64,000 nucleotides of DNA, from the NCBI RefSeq assembly GCF_002879865.1, contig NZ_PNXY01000022.1, positions 61,195 through 125,194 on the forward strand, given 5' to 3'. The stretch's first letter is position 1; each line of letters opens with the position of its first letter. The stretch comes from Paraburkholderia rhynchosiae (GTDB lineage: Bacteria; Pseudomonadota; Gammaproteobacteria; Burkholderiales; Burkholderiaceae). A program made the translations under genes and the position numbers. The notes under the pieces were generated by a model that saw only the letters and a program-made list of their open reading frames with translations, was not told the DNA's origin and ran no database searches. Of this stretch, positions 47,851 through 56,640 are shown piece after piece.

Positions 47851-48856
47851 ATGCTGAACATCGCACTGCTGGGTGCCGGCCGCAGCGGTCAGATTCACGC
47901 CCGATCGATCGCCGTCCACCCAGACAGCCATCTCGCCGCGGTGGCGGACGTCGTCGCCGATGCGGCAAGGAAGCTCGCCGCTGCCTATGGTGCTGAGGCC
48001 CGTTCCGTCGATGACATCCTCGCCGACCCGGCGATCGACGCCGTCCTCATCGCGACATCGACCGACACCCATGCCGACCTGATGGAACGCGCGACGATCG
48101 CGGGCAAGGCGGTGTTGTGCGAGAAGCCCGTGGACCTGTCGCTCGAACGCGCGCAGGCGTGCCAAGCCAGCGTGAACCGCACAGGCAGAACCGTGATGAT
48201 CGGCTTCAATCGCCGTTTCGATCCCAATTTCGCCGCGCTGAAATCTGCACCGGACGCCGGCGAAATCGGCAAAGCCGAGTTGCTGACGATCACGTCATTC
48301 GACCCGGCGCCGCCGCCTCTGTCGTACATCAAGGTATCGGGCGGCCTGTACCGCGACATGATGATTCACGACTTCGATACTGCCTGCTGGCTGATGGGCG
48401 GCGCGCCGACGAGGATCTTTGCCACGGGCGCATCGCTCGTCGACCCGCAGATCGGCGCCGCGGGTGACGTGGACACCGCGGTTGCGACGCTGTTCTGGGA
48501 GGACGGGCGGATCGCTGTGATCAAGAACTCGCGCCGCGCCGGCTACGGGTACGACCAGCGCATCGAACTGCTCGGCTCGGGCGGGCTGCTCTCGGCGCAG
48601 AACGTGTTGGAAAATACCGTCGAAAGGATCAGTGAAGCAGGCGCGGGCGCGGCCAAACCTGTCCACTTTTCTTGAGCGCTATCAGCGCGCGTACGAAGCG
48701 GAATGGAGCGTGTTTGTTGACGCGGTGAAGGCTGGACCGCGCACGCCGGTGACACTGGCAGACGGTGTGCAGGCGCTGGCCGGTGCCGAAGCTGCGAGGC
48801 GCTCGGCAAAAACTGGCGAAGCTGCGGCTATCACGCCGGAGGTGCCGAGCATGTGA
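47851..48856 (+). pseudogene. iolG: iolG-like inositol 2-dehydrogenase gene, frameshifted near its 3' end
   Basis: The first 274 residues match an inositol 2-dehydrogenase / Gfo-Idh-MocA protein: NAD motif ALLGAGRSGQIHA, catalytic EKPVDLS, GFNRRFDPNF and IHDFD. At 48660-48675 the frame ends KPVHFS-stop, but the next frame continues the family's C-terminus at once (FLERYQRAYEAEWSVFVDAV, to 48856). A single extra base in a T-run (CACTTTTCTTGAG) would explain it; the joined product would be about 330 residues, the normal length. Either the gene is dead or it makes a truncated enzyme lacking its last helices; a sequencing error in the run is also possible. AGAGG precedes ATG 47851. Confidence 0.85.
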
Positions 48857-48973
48857 CGTCGTGCAGTAGCTGCAACGAATGTCAATCCTGGTAGAGCGCG
48901 CGACGGCAGCTGGAGAGGGCACTCGCGGCGTAGTTTAGTGGTGCGGACAGCAACCGGGGTGCGGTAGTAGACA

Positions 48974-49720
48974 CTACTTCAATGGACTCAGCGAACGGTT
49001 CATCGCGATGACGTCGTCGTGACTGGGGTTGCTCCCTAGCTTCGCAAAATGCTCCGGCATTTGATCACGTGTCTTGGCGGTTTGCCCTTTGATGGCTGAA
49101 GCAAGTGCTCGGCGCATTGTTTCGGCGTCGTAGTCGCAGCAATATGCTGGTGTAGATGGTTGTTGGCGCCACGAATCTTCGAGCGAGCCGGCATCGACGG
49201 GATCAAAGCCGGCCTCATCGACGAGCGACGTCACGATCTGCTTGGACCGCGGATCGTCCCCAGCTACGGCCATGGCCAAGCGCCCGGGCTGGCCTTCCGG
49301 CCGCCCAAGCGCTGATAGCGTGTATGCCAGCACATTGTTGAACGCCTTGATCACGGGGCGCCCGAGTTGCTTGGAAACCCACACGCTTTCTGTCATCCCA
49401 TCATCGATCTCTGGGATTCGAGCGTCACGAAAACCGGGGTAGTAATTGCTCGTGTCGATGACCGGTGTCTCCCGCGGCACCGCGTCGAGTAGGTCGGACG
49501 GAAGTTTGCCAATGGCCGGCAGCGGGATGGACAGCACGATGACGTCGACGCCGTCGACCGCCCCATAGATATCCGTCGCTGTCGCGCCGATTTCGTCCGC
49601 AAATCTTTGCACGCCTCCCACCCCGTGTGAATTGGCGACATATACGTCATGTCCCTCTACTGTCATTTTGCGGGCGATGGCGCCGCCGATGTTACCTGTT
49701 CCGATGATCCCGATCTTCAC
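48974..49720 (-). CDS. NADPH-dependent F420-reductase-like oxidoreductase
   Basis: A 248-residue dinucleotide-binding protein: GIIGTGNIGGAIARKM, then ANSHGVGG and VIDTSNYYPGFRD, characteristic of the NADP oxidoreductase coenzyme-F420-dependent family (FNO-like) that in Proteobacteria acts on quinones or other substrates. The family has no established substrate in this group. It is divergent from an HxlR regulator, whose family often controls such oxidoreductases in response to quinones or aldehydes; the two starts are 102 bases apart around the GTAC..GTAAG repeat. The ATG at 49720 has a reasonable ribosome site, GGGAGTTATC. Confidence 0.88.
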   Translation of the reverse strand: MKIGIIGTGNIGGAIARKMTVEGHDVYVANSHGVGGVQRFADEIGATATDIYGAVDGVDVIVLSIPLPAIGKLPSDLLDAVPRETPVIDTSNYYPGFRDARIPEIDDGMTESVWVSKQLGRPVIKAFNNVLAYTLSALGRPEGQPGRLAMAVAGDDPRSKQIVTSLVDEAGFDPVDAGSLEDSWRQQPSTPAYCCDYDAETMRRALASAIKGQTAKTRDQMPEHFAKLGSNPSHDDVIAMNRSLSPLK

Positions 49721-49785
49721 GATAACTCCCTTAGCTGAATACGTTAGCGAACTGTCATTCTAGGTCGTTCATGCCATAATCGTAA

Positions 49786-49807
49786 GTACCTACCAAAAAG
49801 TAAGTAA
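49786..49807. promoter_or_regulatory. Inverted repeat between divergent hxlR and oxidoreductase genes
   Basis: GTACCTAC and GTAAGTAA form a near-palindrome (6 of 8 pairs) around a 6-base spacer. Similar GTAC/GTAAG palindromes are bound by HxlR/DUF24-family regulators such as YodB. It lies 16-37 bases upstream of the hxlR ATG and likely controls both genes. Confidence 0.6.
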
Positions 49808-49822
49808 CATACTGATGCCGTT

Positions 49823-50206
49823 ATGACGACAGATCGCGACTGGAGCTGCAACGATCCGCAGAAGAGAATTGAATGGGCTGCTGCGACGACGGAGGCTCTT
49901 CGCGTCTTAGAAGGCAAGTGGAAAATCATCATCCTCTGTCAGCTCTTTGCTGCGAAGGGACCGCTGCGTTTTTCCGAACTGGAGCGATTGATCGAGGGAG
50001 TTAACCAGAAGATGCTCATCCAACAGCTCAAGCAACTGGAAAAGGATGACATCGTCCGACGAACGGTGTATCCGCAGGTGCCCCCTAAGGTTATATACGA
50101 GCTAACGGAAACCGGTTTTGCGCTCGGACCGTCCATAGCGGCGCTGATCGATTGGGCGGAAATGAAGCGTCAACGCACAGTTCCCACTCCCGCGGACTGT
50201 GGCTGA
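49823..50206 (+). CDS. HxlR-family regulator
   Basis: A 127-residue winged-helix regulator of the HxlR/DUF24 family: EALRVLEGKWKIIILCQLF, then RFSELERLIEGVNQKMLIQQLKQLEKD, with the YPQVPPKVIYELTETG wing. Cys9 (WSCND) is near the position of the redox Cys of family members such as YodB and HypR, so it may respond to quinones or electrophiles; the remainder of the sensing cysteines is absent except for a C-terminal Cys. It is divergent from the F420-reductase-like oxidoreductase and probably represses it and itself. Confidence 0.92.
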   Translation: MTTDRDWSCNDPQKRIEWAAATTEALRVLEGKWKIIILCQLFAAKGPLRFSELERLIEGVNQKMLIQQLKQLEKDDIVRRTVYPQVPPKVIYELTETGFALGPSIAALIDWAEMKRQRTVPTPADCG

Positions 50207-50308
50207 ATGACCGATGTGACCAAGTCGGCGATGCGCGCCGTTGCCCCAACCAAGCGATCTTCGCGACTGGAAAAGCGGCGAGATATACAGCCGGTCTCAA
50301 CTGCTTTT

Positions 50309-50707
50309 CTATGCGGGAATTTGCGTCGGATCCATGTATTCTCGAATAGACGATACCTTTTCATTCCTTACCTGAATCAAGAAGTGGTACGTATTGCGGT
50401 ACGTTCTACCATCGTGCCACTCGCCTTCGGCTTCCAACTCCACCGCGACTCGATCTGATTCCGCGGTGACGCCCAGGACCCGATGCTCCATCCCATACGG
50501 CAATACTTTGTGCATGTTTGTCATCATGCGGCGTGTTCGTACAGTGTCCTTGGGGCCCGCGACCTTGACCCGCGCAGGGTCGCCGATCACCCACCAGGTT
50601 GCATCATCGCAGAGCAATGACATCGCTTCTTGCATTTTCATTCCGAAGGCAAGCGCAAGGAAACGGAGTGCTAATTGCTTGTTAGCATCAAGCTCATTGC
50701 AGGTCAT
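50309..50707 (-). CDS. SnoaL/NTF2-like protein
   Basis: A 132-residue cone-fold (NTF2-like) protein, with the SnoaL/ketosteroid-isomerase hallmarks LRFLALAFGMKMQEAMSLL, then DDATWWVIGDP and EGEWHDGRTYRNTYHFLI. Such proteins act as small isomerases, hydratases or cyclases. ATG 50707 is preferred; a TTG at 50752 in the same frame is possible, as neither has a strong ribosome site. It is the last gene of a minus-strand operon with ECH, MaoC and SDR genes and probably takes part in the same degradation pathway, perhaps on a cyclic intermediate. Confidence 0.82.
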   Translation of the reverse strand: MTCNELDANKQLALRFLALAFGMKMQEAMSLLCDDATWWVIGDPARVKVAGPKDTVRTRRMMTNMHKVLPYGMEHRVLGVTAESDRVAVELEAEGEWHDGRTYRNTYHFLIQVRNEKVSSIREYMDPTQIPA

Positions 50708-50787
50708 GTTCTTAGGCTCGCAGATAAGTGGCGCTTCGATTTCGGTGATCAATGTACGACGGACGAGATGATCTATTGAGACTTGAT

Positions 50788-51579
50788 TCAGTCGAAGCTA
50801 CGGCGTTGCTTCCCAATCGCGGCCTCAATCCCTTTACGGAAGTCATCCGTTGCGGCGCATTGAGCGACGGCTGTCGCTTCCTCGACTAACTGGTCATTGA
50901 AACCGCTGTACGCGGCATGATTGAGAAGCGCCTTTGTTTTCGCCATCGCGGTTGCAGGGCCTGCACTCAATCGTCGCAGGAGCTTTTGAGTGACGTCCTG
51001 GAGATCCGCCTCACTTACCACTTGTGTAACGATGCCTAAGTCCATGGCCTCCTTCGCGCTAAAGCGCTCGCCGAGCAGCGCCAGGCGCTTCGCGGTCTTG
51101 ATGCCCATCGCGGCCGTAAGCATTCCGCTCAAGCCACAATCCAACGACAGTCCAACGAGGATGTGCGCGGCAATAAAATACGTGCTTTCTGTGCTGATGA
51201 CGAAGTCGGCGGCCAGGCAAAGGGCGAGCCCTGCGCCGGCGACTGCTCCACGTGTGGCAACGACAATCGGTTTTGGCGATTCAAGGAGTACCCTAGGTAA
51301 TCGGTTTCCGACCAACAGTTTCTGTTCGAACGCATTGAAACGTCTGTCCGAGGAGAGGTGCAGAAGCTCGCTGAAACCTTTGACGTCGCCGCCGGCACAA
51401 AAAGCTTCGCCTTCGGCCTGAATCGAGATGCATTTGACCACTGGATCTGCGCTCGCGAGACGTATTTTTTGAATCAGCTCGTCAGCGAGTTCCGGGTTCA
51501 GCGCGTTACGCGCTTCAGGCCGATCCAGCGTGATCGTTGCAATCCGTTCGTTGACGGTGAACTTCACGTATTCCAGCAT
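50788..51579 (-). CDS. Enoyl-CoA hydratase/isomerase family protein
   Basis: A 263-residue crotonase: TITLDRPEARNALNPEL, the oxyanion hole GEAFCAGGDVKGF, and RGAVAGAGLALCLAADFVI, with LVGLSLDCGLSGMLTAAMG in the active-site region. The usual catalytic Glu pair of hydratases (EAKFGLPE and GGGTQR-type) is not present in canonical form, so isomerase or retro-aldol activity is possible. It acts on CoA thioesters in the cytoplasm. Third in the minus-strand operon, 114 bases after the MaoC stop. Confidence 0.9.
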   Translation of the reverse strand: MLEYVKFTVNERIATITLDRPEARNALNPELADELIQKIRLASADPVVKCISIQAEGEAFCAGGDVKGFSELLHLSSDRRFNAFEQKLLVGNRLPRVLLESPKPIVVATRGAVAGAGLALCLAADFVISTESTYFIAAHILVGLSLDCGLSGMLTAAMGIKTAKRLALLGERFSAKEAMDLGIVTQVVSEADLQDVTQKLLRRLSAGPATAMAKTKALLNHAAYSGFNDQLVEEATAVAQCAATDDFRKGIEAAIGKQRRSFD

Positions 51580-51693
51580 ATTCAGTTACTCCTTCGAACT
51601 GGGAGATCCAGACGACAACGGGCCCTGGTCGGGAAGGTGTCTATGGCCTTCTTTTAGCCGCTGTTCGGCGCCACCAGTGACGGTCGCATGTAG

Positions 51694-52566
51694 TCACGGT
51701 TGATGGAAATACGCTGCTTCAACTTCGGCGCGGCCGTTGTTGAGGACGACAACATCCCGTTCAGCCACGCGCGACCGGAAGCTGACGATTCGACCGTCGC
51801 GCCAAATCTCGGTGATGACCGTCTCCCCAGGGTAGACAGGCGCCGAGAAACGCAATTGCATGGTGCGTAGGCGCTCGGGGCGACTGTCGCAGCATGTCTG
51901 CAGGATGGCCCGCGTGGCAACGCCAAATGAGCATAGACCGTGCAGAATCGGCCGATCGAAACCGGCCTTCTTCGCCAGTTCCGGGTCGGCATGAATCGGG
52001 TTATAGTCACCCGACAGGCGGTAGATCAGCGCAGCTTGGGGCAGGGTGGCGATGGCACATTCGAAGTCTGCCGGACGCTCGGGAACGGAGTGGATGGGCG
52101 GCGTGTTAGCAATCGTGCTCCCGCAACCTCCGTCTCCGCGCAGAACATAAGTTGAAGTGACCGTACCGACTATCTCTGCTTGATCTTTTTCGCGCAGCTC
52201 TTTTTCCAGGTATAGCATCGCTCCTTTGCCCACGCCCTTATCGATGACCCCGGTGATGCGGTATGAGCCGACGTAAGTCTTCCCTGGTTCGAGGGGGCGG
52301 TGAATGGCAAACGACTGTTCGCCGTGCAGTAGCTTCACCCAATCCACCTCGAACTCGGGTTCCTTGATCCAGGCACCTGGATGGCTGATCACGTTAACCA
52401 TGGAGGGGAACACCTTAAGTCCATCCTCATAGGTGAACTGCAAATGATCCCGGTCATCCGGCGTCGCGCCAACACCTATTCCGAGAGAATAAAGAATGCA
52501 GTCCCGCGGACTAATGTGGTGGGCAATAAGCGGAAACCGCTTTGCAAGCAATCGTTCGAGGTTCAT
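51694..52566 (-). CDS. MaoC-like (R)-specific enoyl-CoA hydratase, double hotdog
   Basis: A 290-residue protein of two hotdog folds, as in the hydratase-2 part of eukaryotic MFE-2. The N-terminal half begins with DCILYSLGIGVGATPDD and the C-terminal half carries the hydratase-2 motif YRLSGDYNPIHADPELAKKA, with the Asp/His of DxNPxHxD. Such enzymes hydrate enoyl-CoA to the (R)-3-hydroxyacyl-CoA and typically serve bulky or branched acyl-CoA, including steroid side chains. It lies directly after the SDR; together they form a split MFE-2. Confidence 0.92.
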   Translation of the reverse strand: MNLERLLAKRFPLIAHHISPRDCILYSLGIGVGATPDDRDHLQFTYEDGLKVFPSMVNVISHPGAWIKEPEFEVDWVKLLHGEQSFAIHRPLEPGKTYVGSYRITGVIDKGVGKGAMLYLEKELREKDQAEIVGTVTSTYVLRGDGGCGSTIANTPPIHSVPERPADFECAIATLPQAALIYRLSGDYNPIHADPELAKKAGFDRPILHGLCSFGVATRAILQTCCDSRPERLRTMQLRFSAPVYPGETVITEIWRDGRIVSFRSRVAERDVVVLNNGRAEVEAAYFHQP

Positions 52567-52587
52567 GGGTACCTTTCCTTCGGGAAT

Positions 52588-53502
52588 TCAGACCGGATCC
52601 CAGGTAAATACATCACGCGACCGGTCCAGCGGAAAGAACGAACCGCGCAGCATCGGGATAGCGCGCTCAACGCAACTTTCGACGGTCCACCCGTCGCTCG
52701 CGTGCGCTGTTCGAATGGGTCGAGGTTGCGAGAATAGATAAATTTCGTTGCTGCGCACTCCGAAGATCTGACCGGTGACGTCTTTTGCACCGTCTGTGAG
52801 AAGAGCGCAGGTAAACGGGGCGATCTTGGCCGCTTCCATTCGCATGTTGATCTTGGTACGTTCGATCCCTTCCGGGGTGTCGGTAGGAATGGTTCCCACC
52901 ATACGGGTGAACGCGAAAGGAGCGATACAGTTGGACCGGACGTTAAATCGTTGCATGTCCAACGCGATTGCCTTCGACATGCCAACGATGCCCATTTTCG
53001 CTGCGCAATAGTTGACTTGTCCGAAGTTGCCGATCAGGCCGGATGTGGACGTCATATGTACGAACGCGCCGCCTTCTTGAGCCTTGAAATGCGGTGCAGC
53101 GGCACGTGACATGTTCCAACTGCCCTTTAAGTGCACCCGTATCACAGCGTCAAAATCATCCTCGCTCATCTTGTGAAAGATGATGTCACGAAGGTTGCCT
53201 GCGTTATTCACGATTCCATCGACGCGCCCGTATACGTCGATAGCTTGTTGGATGATGGATTGAGCAGCCTCCCAATCGGACACACTATTCGTGTTGGCGC
53301 TTGCGATGCCACCGAAGCTTTCAATCTCTCTGACCGTCTGCTGCGCAGGGCCGGCATCGCTGCCCGAGCCGTCGATGCTGACGCCGAGGTCGTTGACGAT
53401 GACGCTCGCACCTTGGCGAGCTGCTTCAAGGGCAATGCATTTTCCAACGCCCGCTCCGGCGCCGGTGACGATGATGACTTTTCCTTCCAGAAGGTGTTCC
53501 AT
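52588..53502 (-). CDS. SDR, MFE-2 type 3-hydroxyacyl-CoA dehydrogenase
   Basis: A 304-residue SDR with TGAGAGVGKCIALEAA, VNDLGVSIDGSGSD, NNAGNLRD, the Ser in HMTSTSGL and YxxxK as YCAAK. The long insert VNDLGV..DGSGSDAGPAQQTV is characteristic of the (R)-specific 3-hydroxyacyl-CoA dehydrogenase of peroxisomal MFE-2 and its bacterial homologues. It would oxidise (R)-3-hydroxyacyl-CoA made by the MaoC enzyme 22 bases downstream. It is the first gene of the minus-strand operon. Confidence 0.92.
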   Translation of the reverse strand: MEHLLEGKVIIVTGAGAGVGKCIALEAARQGASVIVNDLGVSIDGSGSDAGPAQQTVREIESFGGIASANTNSVSDWEAAQSIIQQAIDVYGRVDGIVNNAGNLRDIIFHKMSEDDFDAVIRVHLKGSWNMSRAAAPHFKAQEGGAFVHMTSTSGLIGNFGQVNYCAAKMGIVGMSKAIALDMQRFNVRSNCIAPFAFTRMVGTIPTDTPEGIERTKINMRMEAAKIAPFTCALLTDGAKDVTGQIFGVRSNEIYLFSQPRPIRTAHASDGWTVESCVERAIPMLRGSFFPLDRSRDVFTWDPV

Positions 53503-53752
53503 AGGAAGATGCTCTCGACTTTAGATTGCGGTTAGGCGGACGTTCCCGACTCGGGAACTCTAGTGACTAGACTGCATGGCTATAATATGCATCAATACTA
53601 AGTATGCCGCGCGGTCTTCCGGTCGTCAACCGTCGAATCCGTGCTGATTCGAGGCTCCGATGCCTGGTGGGGCCGCGGCAACGTAGACCACGTCCTCGAT
53701 AAAGTAGTCCACGTCCTCTAAGACCCACCGCGCGCTGCGCAGGAGATTGTTC

Positions 53753-54199
53753 ATGTCGTCGCAACAGACTGCACTTGCTTGGAACGATGCGTTTTTGCTC
53801 GGTTATGGTCCGATGGATGACACGCACCGCGAGTTTATCGATTGCATTGATGCGGCCCTCGGGGCGAGCGACGGTGAATTCGTGATCGCTCTTCACGCCC
53901 TCGTTGAGCACTTGGAGCAACACTTTTCTAGCGAGAAGGAGTGGATGGAATTGACGGAGTTTCCCGCCGCAGATTGTCACATTGCGGAGCATGATGCAGT
54001 TCGGCGTTCTGCTCACGAAGTAGTTGGCCGCTTAAACAATGGTCGGGACGTCCAGCTTGGTCGGTCGTTTGCCCGTGAACTCGCTCGCTGGTTTCCCAGC
54101 CACGCCGACTACATGGACGCCGCTCTTGCGCAGTGGATCGTAAAGCGAACATGCGGCGGAGTTCCTGTGGTGGTTCGCCGGAACGTCGTATTCGATTGA
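53753..54199 (+). CDS. Bacteriohaemerythrin-type protein
   Basis: A 148-residue single-domain haemerythrin. Iron ligands appear in the right order: His25 (DDTHREF), His57 and Glu61 (HFSSE), His76 and His80 (HIAEH), His117 and Asp122 (HADYMD), predicting a di-iron site that binds O2. ATG 53753 has AGGAG upstream; TTG 53747 is less likely. It could store or sense oxygen for the oxygen-using steps nearby. It is divergent from the SDR operon by about 250 bases. Confidence 0.92.
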   Translation: MSSQQTALAWNDAFLLGYGPMDDTHREFIDCIDAALGASDGEFVIALHALVEHLEQHFSSEKEWMELTEFPAADCHIAEHDAVRRSAHEVVGRLNNGRDVQLGRSFARELARWFPSHADYMDAALAQWIVKRTCGGVPVVVRRNVVFD

Positions 54200-54467
54200 G
54201 ATCAGTAAATCGTCGTTGCGGCAAGATCGGCGCCACATGTATCGCTTGCATATAGTCTGCAACCATACTATAGTGGAATCGAGTGATCGAAGGGCTGCTT
54301 GTCCCCGTTATGGGCTTGGCGGCCCAGGTCATCGATCCCCCGCAGCGCGGAACAGTCGTTGCACTGCTCCCATCAGAGCAGTTGTTAGTAAAGCTGTTCG
54401 GTTTAGGCGCTACCTGGCGACGACATTTGTCGAAAACCTGGCAGCATTGGCGGCAAGGAGTCGAATC

Positions 54468-55625
54468 TTGAGCAACATGCAATGTATCGAGGCGGCGAAT
54501 CAAGCCAGTCAGGGAAGCGACGGCCGCGCAGTGCGTGAATCGCCGGTGGGGTTTCGCGTAGTCAACCGTGTCGCAATCATTACGCTGAATCGACCCGCCG
54601 CTCTGAATGCGCTGTCGCCCGAAATGGTGCGTGAGTTGGCCGTGCAAATAGAGCGCTGCGGAGTCGACAAAGAGATAGCGGCGATCGTAATGAGCGGAAC
54701 GGGGGACGCGTTTTCCGTCGGTGGAGATCTTCGGACCTTGTACCTGACCGCCATGGCAGGCGATAAGAGGTGGCGTCAGCTCATTGCCGACGAGTACCGT
54801 CTTATTTTTGCCCTGCAGCAAGTCAAGAAGCCGCTAGTGGCGGTGATGGATGGCCTCGCGACAGGAGGAGGAATTGGGCTGGCGCAATGTGCGTCGCTGC
54901 GTATCGTCAGTGAAAGAAGCAAGATCCAGTTGCCTGGAGCACGCATTGGCTTCGTTCCAGATGGGGGAGCCACGTGGTTTCTTAACAAACTGCCGGTCGA
55001 ATTGATGCTCTACATCGGCTTAACGTCAGCAACGATAGCTGGAGCGGATGCCATCAGTTGTGGTCTCGCCGACGCTTACGTATCGAGCTCATCGCTTCGG
55101 GGATTTGAGAAGCGACTAAACCTGCTGGATGCAAGCGACCTTCGTCAAAGCCTGAGACAAGTGTTTGTGTCTCCGTCTGACGTTGCTCCGCAGACATCTA
55201 TCGCAGACATACTTCCATTAATCCGAGAGCATTTTGCTGCCAACTTTTCGGTCGAAAGATGCGTCGCATCGATCGAAAGTGGGTTGAGCCGTGAACGATC
55301 CGCGATCAAGCGCGAATGGATGGAAACCACTCTTGAGTCCCTGCGGACGCATTCTCCACTGATGCTTAACGTGATACGTGAAGCTTTATTGCGTGGGCGC
55401 CAAATGACGGCTGCTGACGCGTTCCGTATGGAATTCGACCTGGCCATGCGCGCAATCGAAGTTGGGGATTATTGCGAAGGGGTTAGGGCGCATGTCATCG
55501 ACCGAGACGGCTCACCACACTGGATATTTCCCAGTCTCGCAGACGTCAATTCCGCTGTTGTCGGCAAGTTCTTTTCGCCATGGACCTGCTGCATACCACA
55601 TCCCTTATCGGAGCTCCAGGCGTGA
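54468..55625 (+). CDS. Enoyl-CoA hydratase / 3-hydroxyisobutyryl-CoA hydrolase-type protein
   Basis: A 385-residue crotonase of the ECH_2 (HIBCH) class, longer than simple hydratases. AIITLNRPAALNALSPEM, then GTGDAFSVGGDLRTLYLTAM and VAVMDGLATGGGIGLAQ, follow the HIBCH layout; RIGFVPDGGATWFLNKLP provides the Glu/Asp environment, with Pro-Asp in place of the usual Pro-Glu. TTG at 54468 was chosen because AAGGAG lies seven bases before it; the first ATG (54477) is too far from it. A short frame overlaps the TTG by four bases but was not recognised. Confidence 0.85.
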   Translation: MSNMQCIEAANQASQGSDGRAVRESPVGFRVVNRVAIITLNRPAALNALSPEMVRELAVQIERCGVDKEIAAIVMSGTGDAFSVGGDLRTLYLTAMAGDKRWRQLIADEYRLIFALQQVKKPLVAVMDGLATGGGIGLAQCASLRIVSERSKIQLPGARIGFVPDGGATWFLNKLPVELMLYIGLTSATIAGADAISCGLADAYVSSSSLRGFEKRLNLLDASDLRQSLRQVFVSPSDVAPQTSIADILPLIREHFAANFSVERCVASIESGLSRERSAIKREWMETTLESLRTHSPLMLNVIREALLRGRQMTAADAFRMEFDLAMRAIEVGDYCEGVRAHVIDRDGSPHWIFPSLADVNSAVVGKFFSPWTCCIPHPLSELQA

Positions 55626-55868
55626 GAGAAGGGCGTGACACGGGCGAAAAGAATACGTCCATCTTTCGGCCTTTGGCCCGCGCTTATGCGTGGCCGGAAC
55701 TTCGGCGGGGAGCGCAACGAAGCTATTTCCCGCGCTCACCGCCGTTAGTTTCCTCCCATCGAGACGGTGCTATCGAAGATCGAACAATCGGGTTATAGAT
55801 CGATAACGTGTTGCATGTGCAGGCGTAGAGACACGGTGAATTGTCAACCATATTGGACAGAACGCGAG

Positions 55869-56618
55869 ATGAAAATCCTTGTGCCAGTGAAGAGAGTGGT
55901 CGATTACAACGTAAAGGTCCGGGTCAAGTCGGACGGCACGGGCGTGGACATCGCGAACGTGAAGATGTCGATGAATCCGTTCGACGAAATCGCGGTTGAA
56001 GAGGCGGTGCGTCTAAGGGAAGCGGGCGTGGCGACGGAGGTGATCGCGGTGTCGGCGGGCGTGACGCAGGCGCAGGAAACGCTGCGCACGGCGCTCGCGA
56101 TCGGCGCGGATCGCGCGATCCTGATCGAGTCGAACGAAGAACTGCAGCCGCTGGCTGTGGCCAAGCTGCTCAAGGCGCTGGTCGACAAGGAACAGCCGCA
56201 ACTGGTGATTCTCGGCAAACAGGCCATCGACGACGATTCGAATCAGACCGGCCAGATGCTCGCCGCTTTGGCTGGGCTGCCGCAGGCAACGTTCGCGTCG
56301 AAGGTGGTGGTGGCCGACGGCAAGGCGACCGTGTCGCGCGAAGTGGACGGCGGCGCTGAAACGCTGTCGCTGACACTGCCCGCTGTGGTGACGACTGATC
56401 TGCGCCTGAACGAGCCGCGTTATGTGACGCTGCCGAACATCATGAAGGCGAAGAAAAAGCCGATGGAAACGATCAGGCCCGAAGACCTCGGCGTCGATGT
56501 CACGCCGCGTCTGAAGACGCTGAAAGTCGCCGAGCCGCCGAAGCGCTCCGCCGGCGTGATGGTGCCGGATGTGAAGACGCTGGTCGAGAAGCTGAAGAAC
56601 GAAGCGAAGGTGCTTTAA
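55869..56618 (+). CDS. etfB: Electron transfer flavoprotein subunit beta
   Basis: A 249-residue EtfB of exact family length, beginning MKILVPVKRVVDYNVKVRVK and carrying NMKMSMNPFDEIAVEEAVRL, GKQAIDDDSNQTGQMLA and the C-terminal recognition segment. With EtfA it forms the FAD/AMP carrier that takes electrons from acyl-CoA dehydrogenases. ATG 55869 fits the family start; the upstream frame is noise. EtfA follows after 22 bases. Codon use is richer in GC than that of the preceding ECH gene, suggesting mosaic origin. Confidence 0.97.
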   Translation: MKILVPVKRVVDYNVKVRVKSDGTGVDIANVKMSMNPFDEIAVEEAVRLREAGVATEVIAVSAGVTQAQETLRTALAIGADRAILIESNEELQPLAVAKLLKALVDKEQPQLVILGKQAIDDDSNQTGQMLAALAGLPQATFASKVVVADGKATVSREVDGGAETLSLTLPAVVTTDLRLNEPRYVTLPNIMKAKKKPMETIRPEDLGVDVTPRLKTLKVAEPPKRSAGVMVPDVKTLVEKLKNEAKVL

Positions 56619-56640
56619 GTAAAACGCGGAGACAGGGCAA

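Noticed and set aside
54283..54471. 62-codon frame before the crotonase
   Set aside because: It overlaps the TTG start by four bases, but the sequence matches no family I know and begins with GTG without a ribosome site.
53928..54821. 297-codon minus-strand frame
   Set aside because: Antisense to the haemerythrin and crotonase genes, with random-looking composition.
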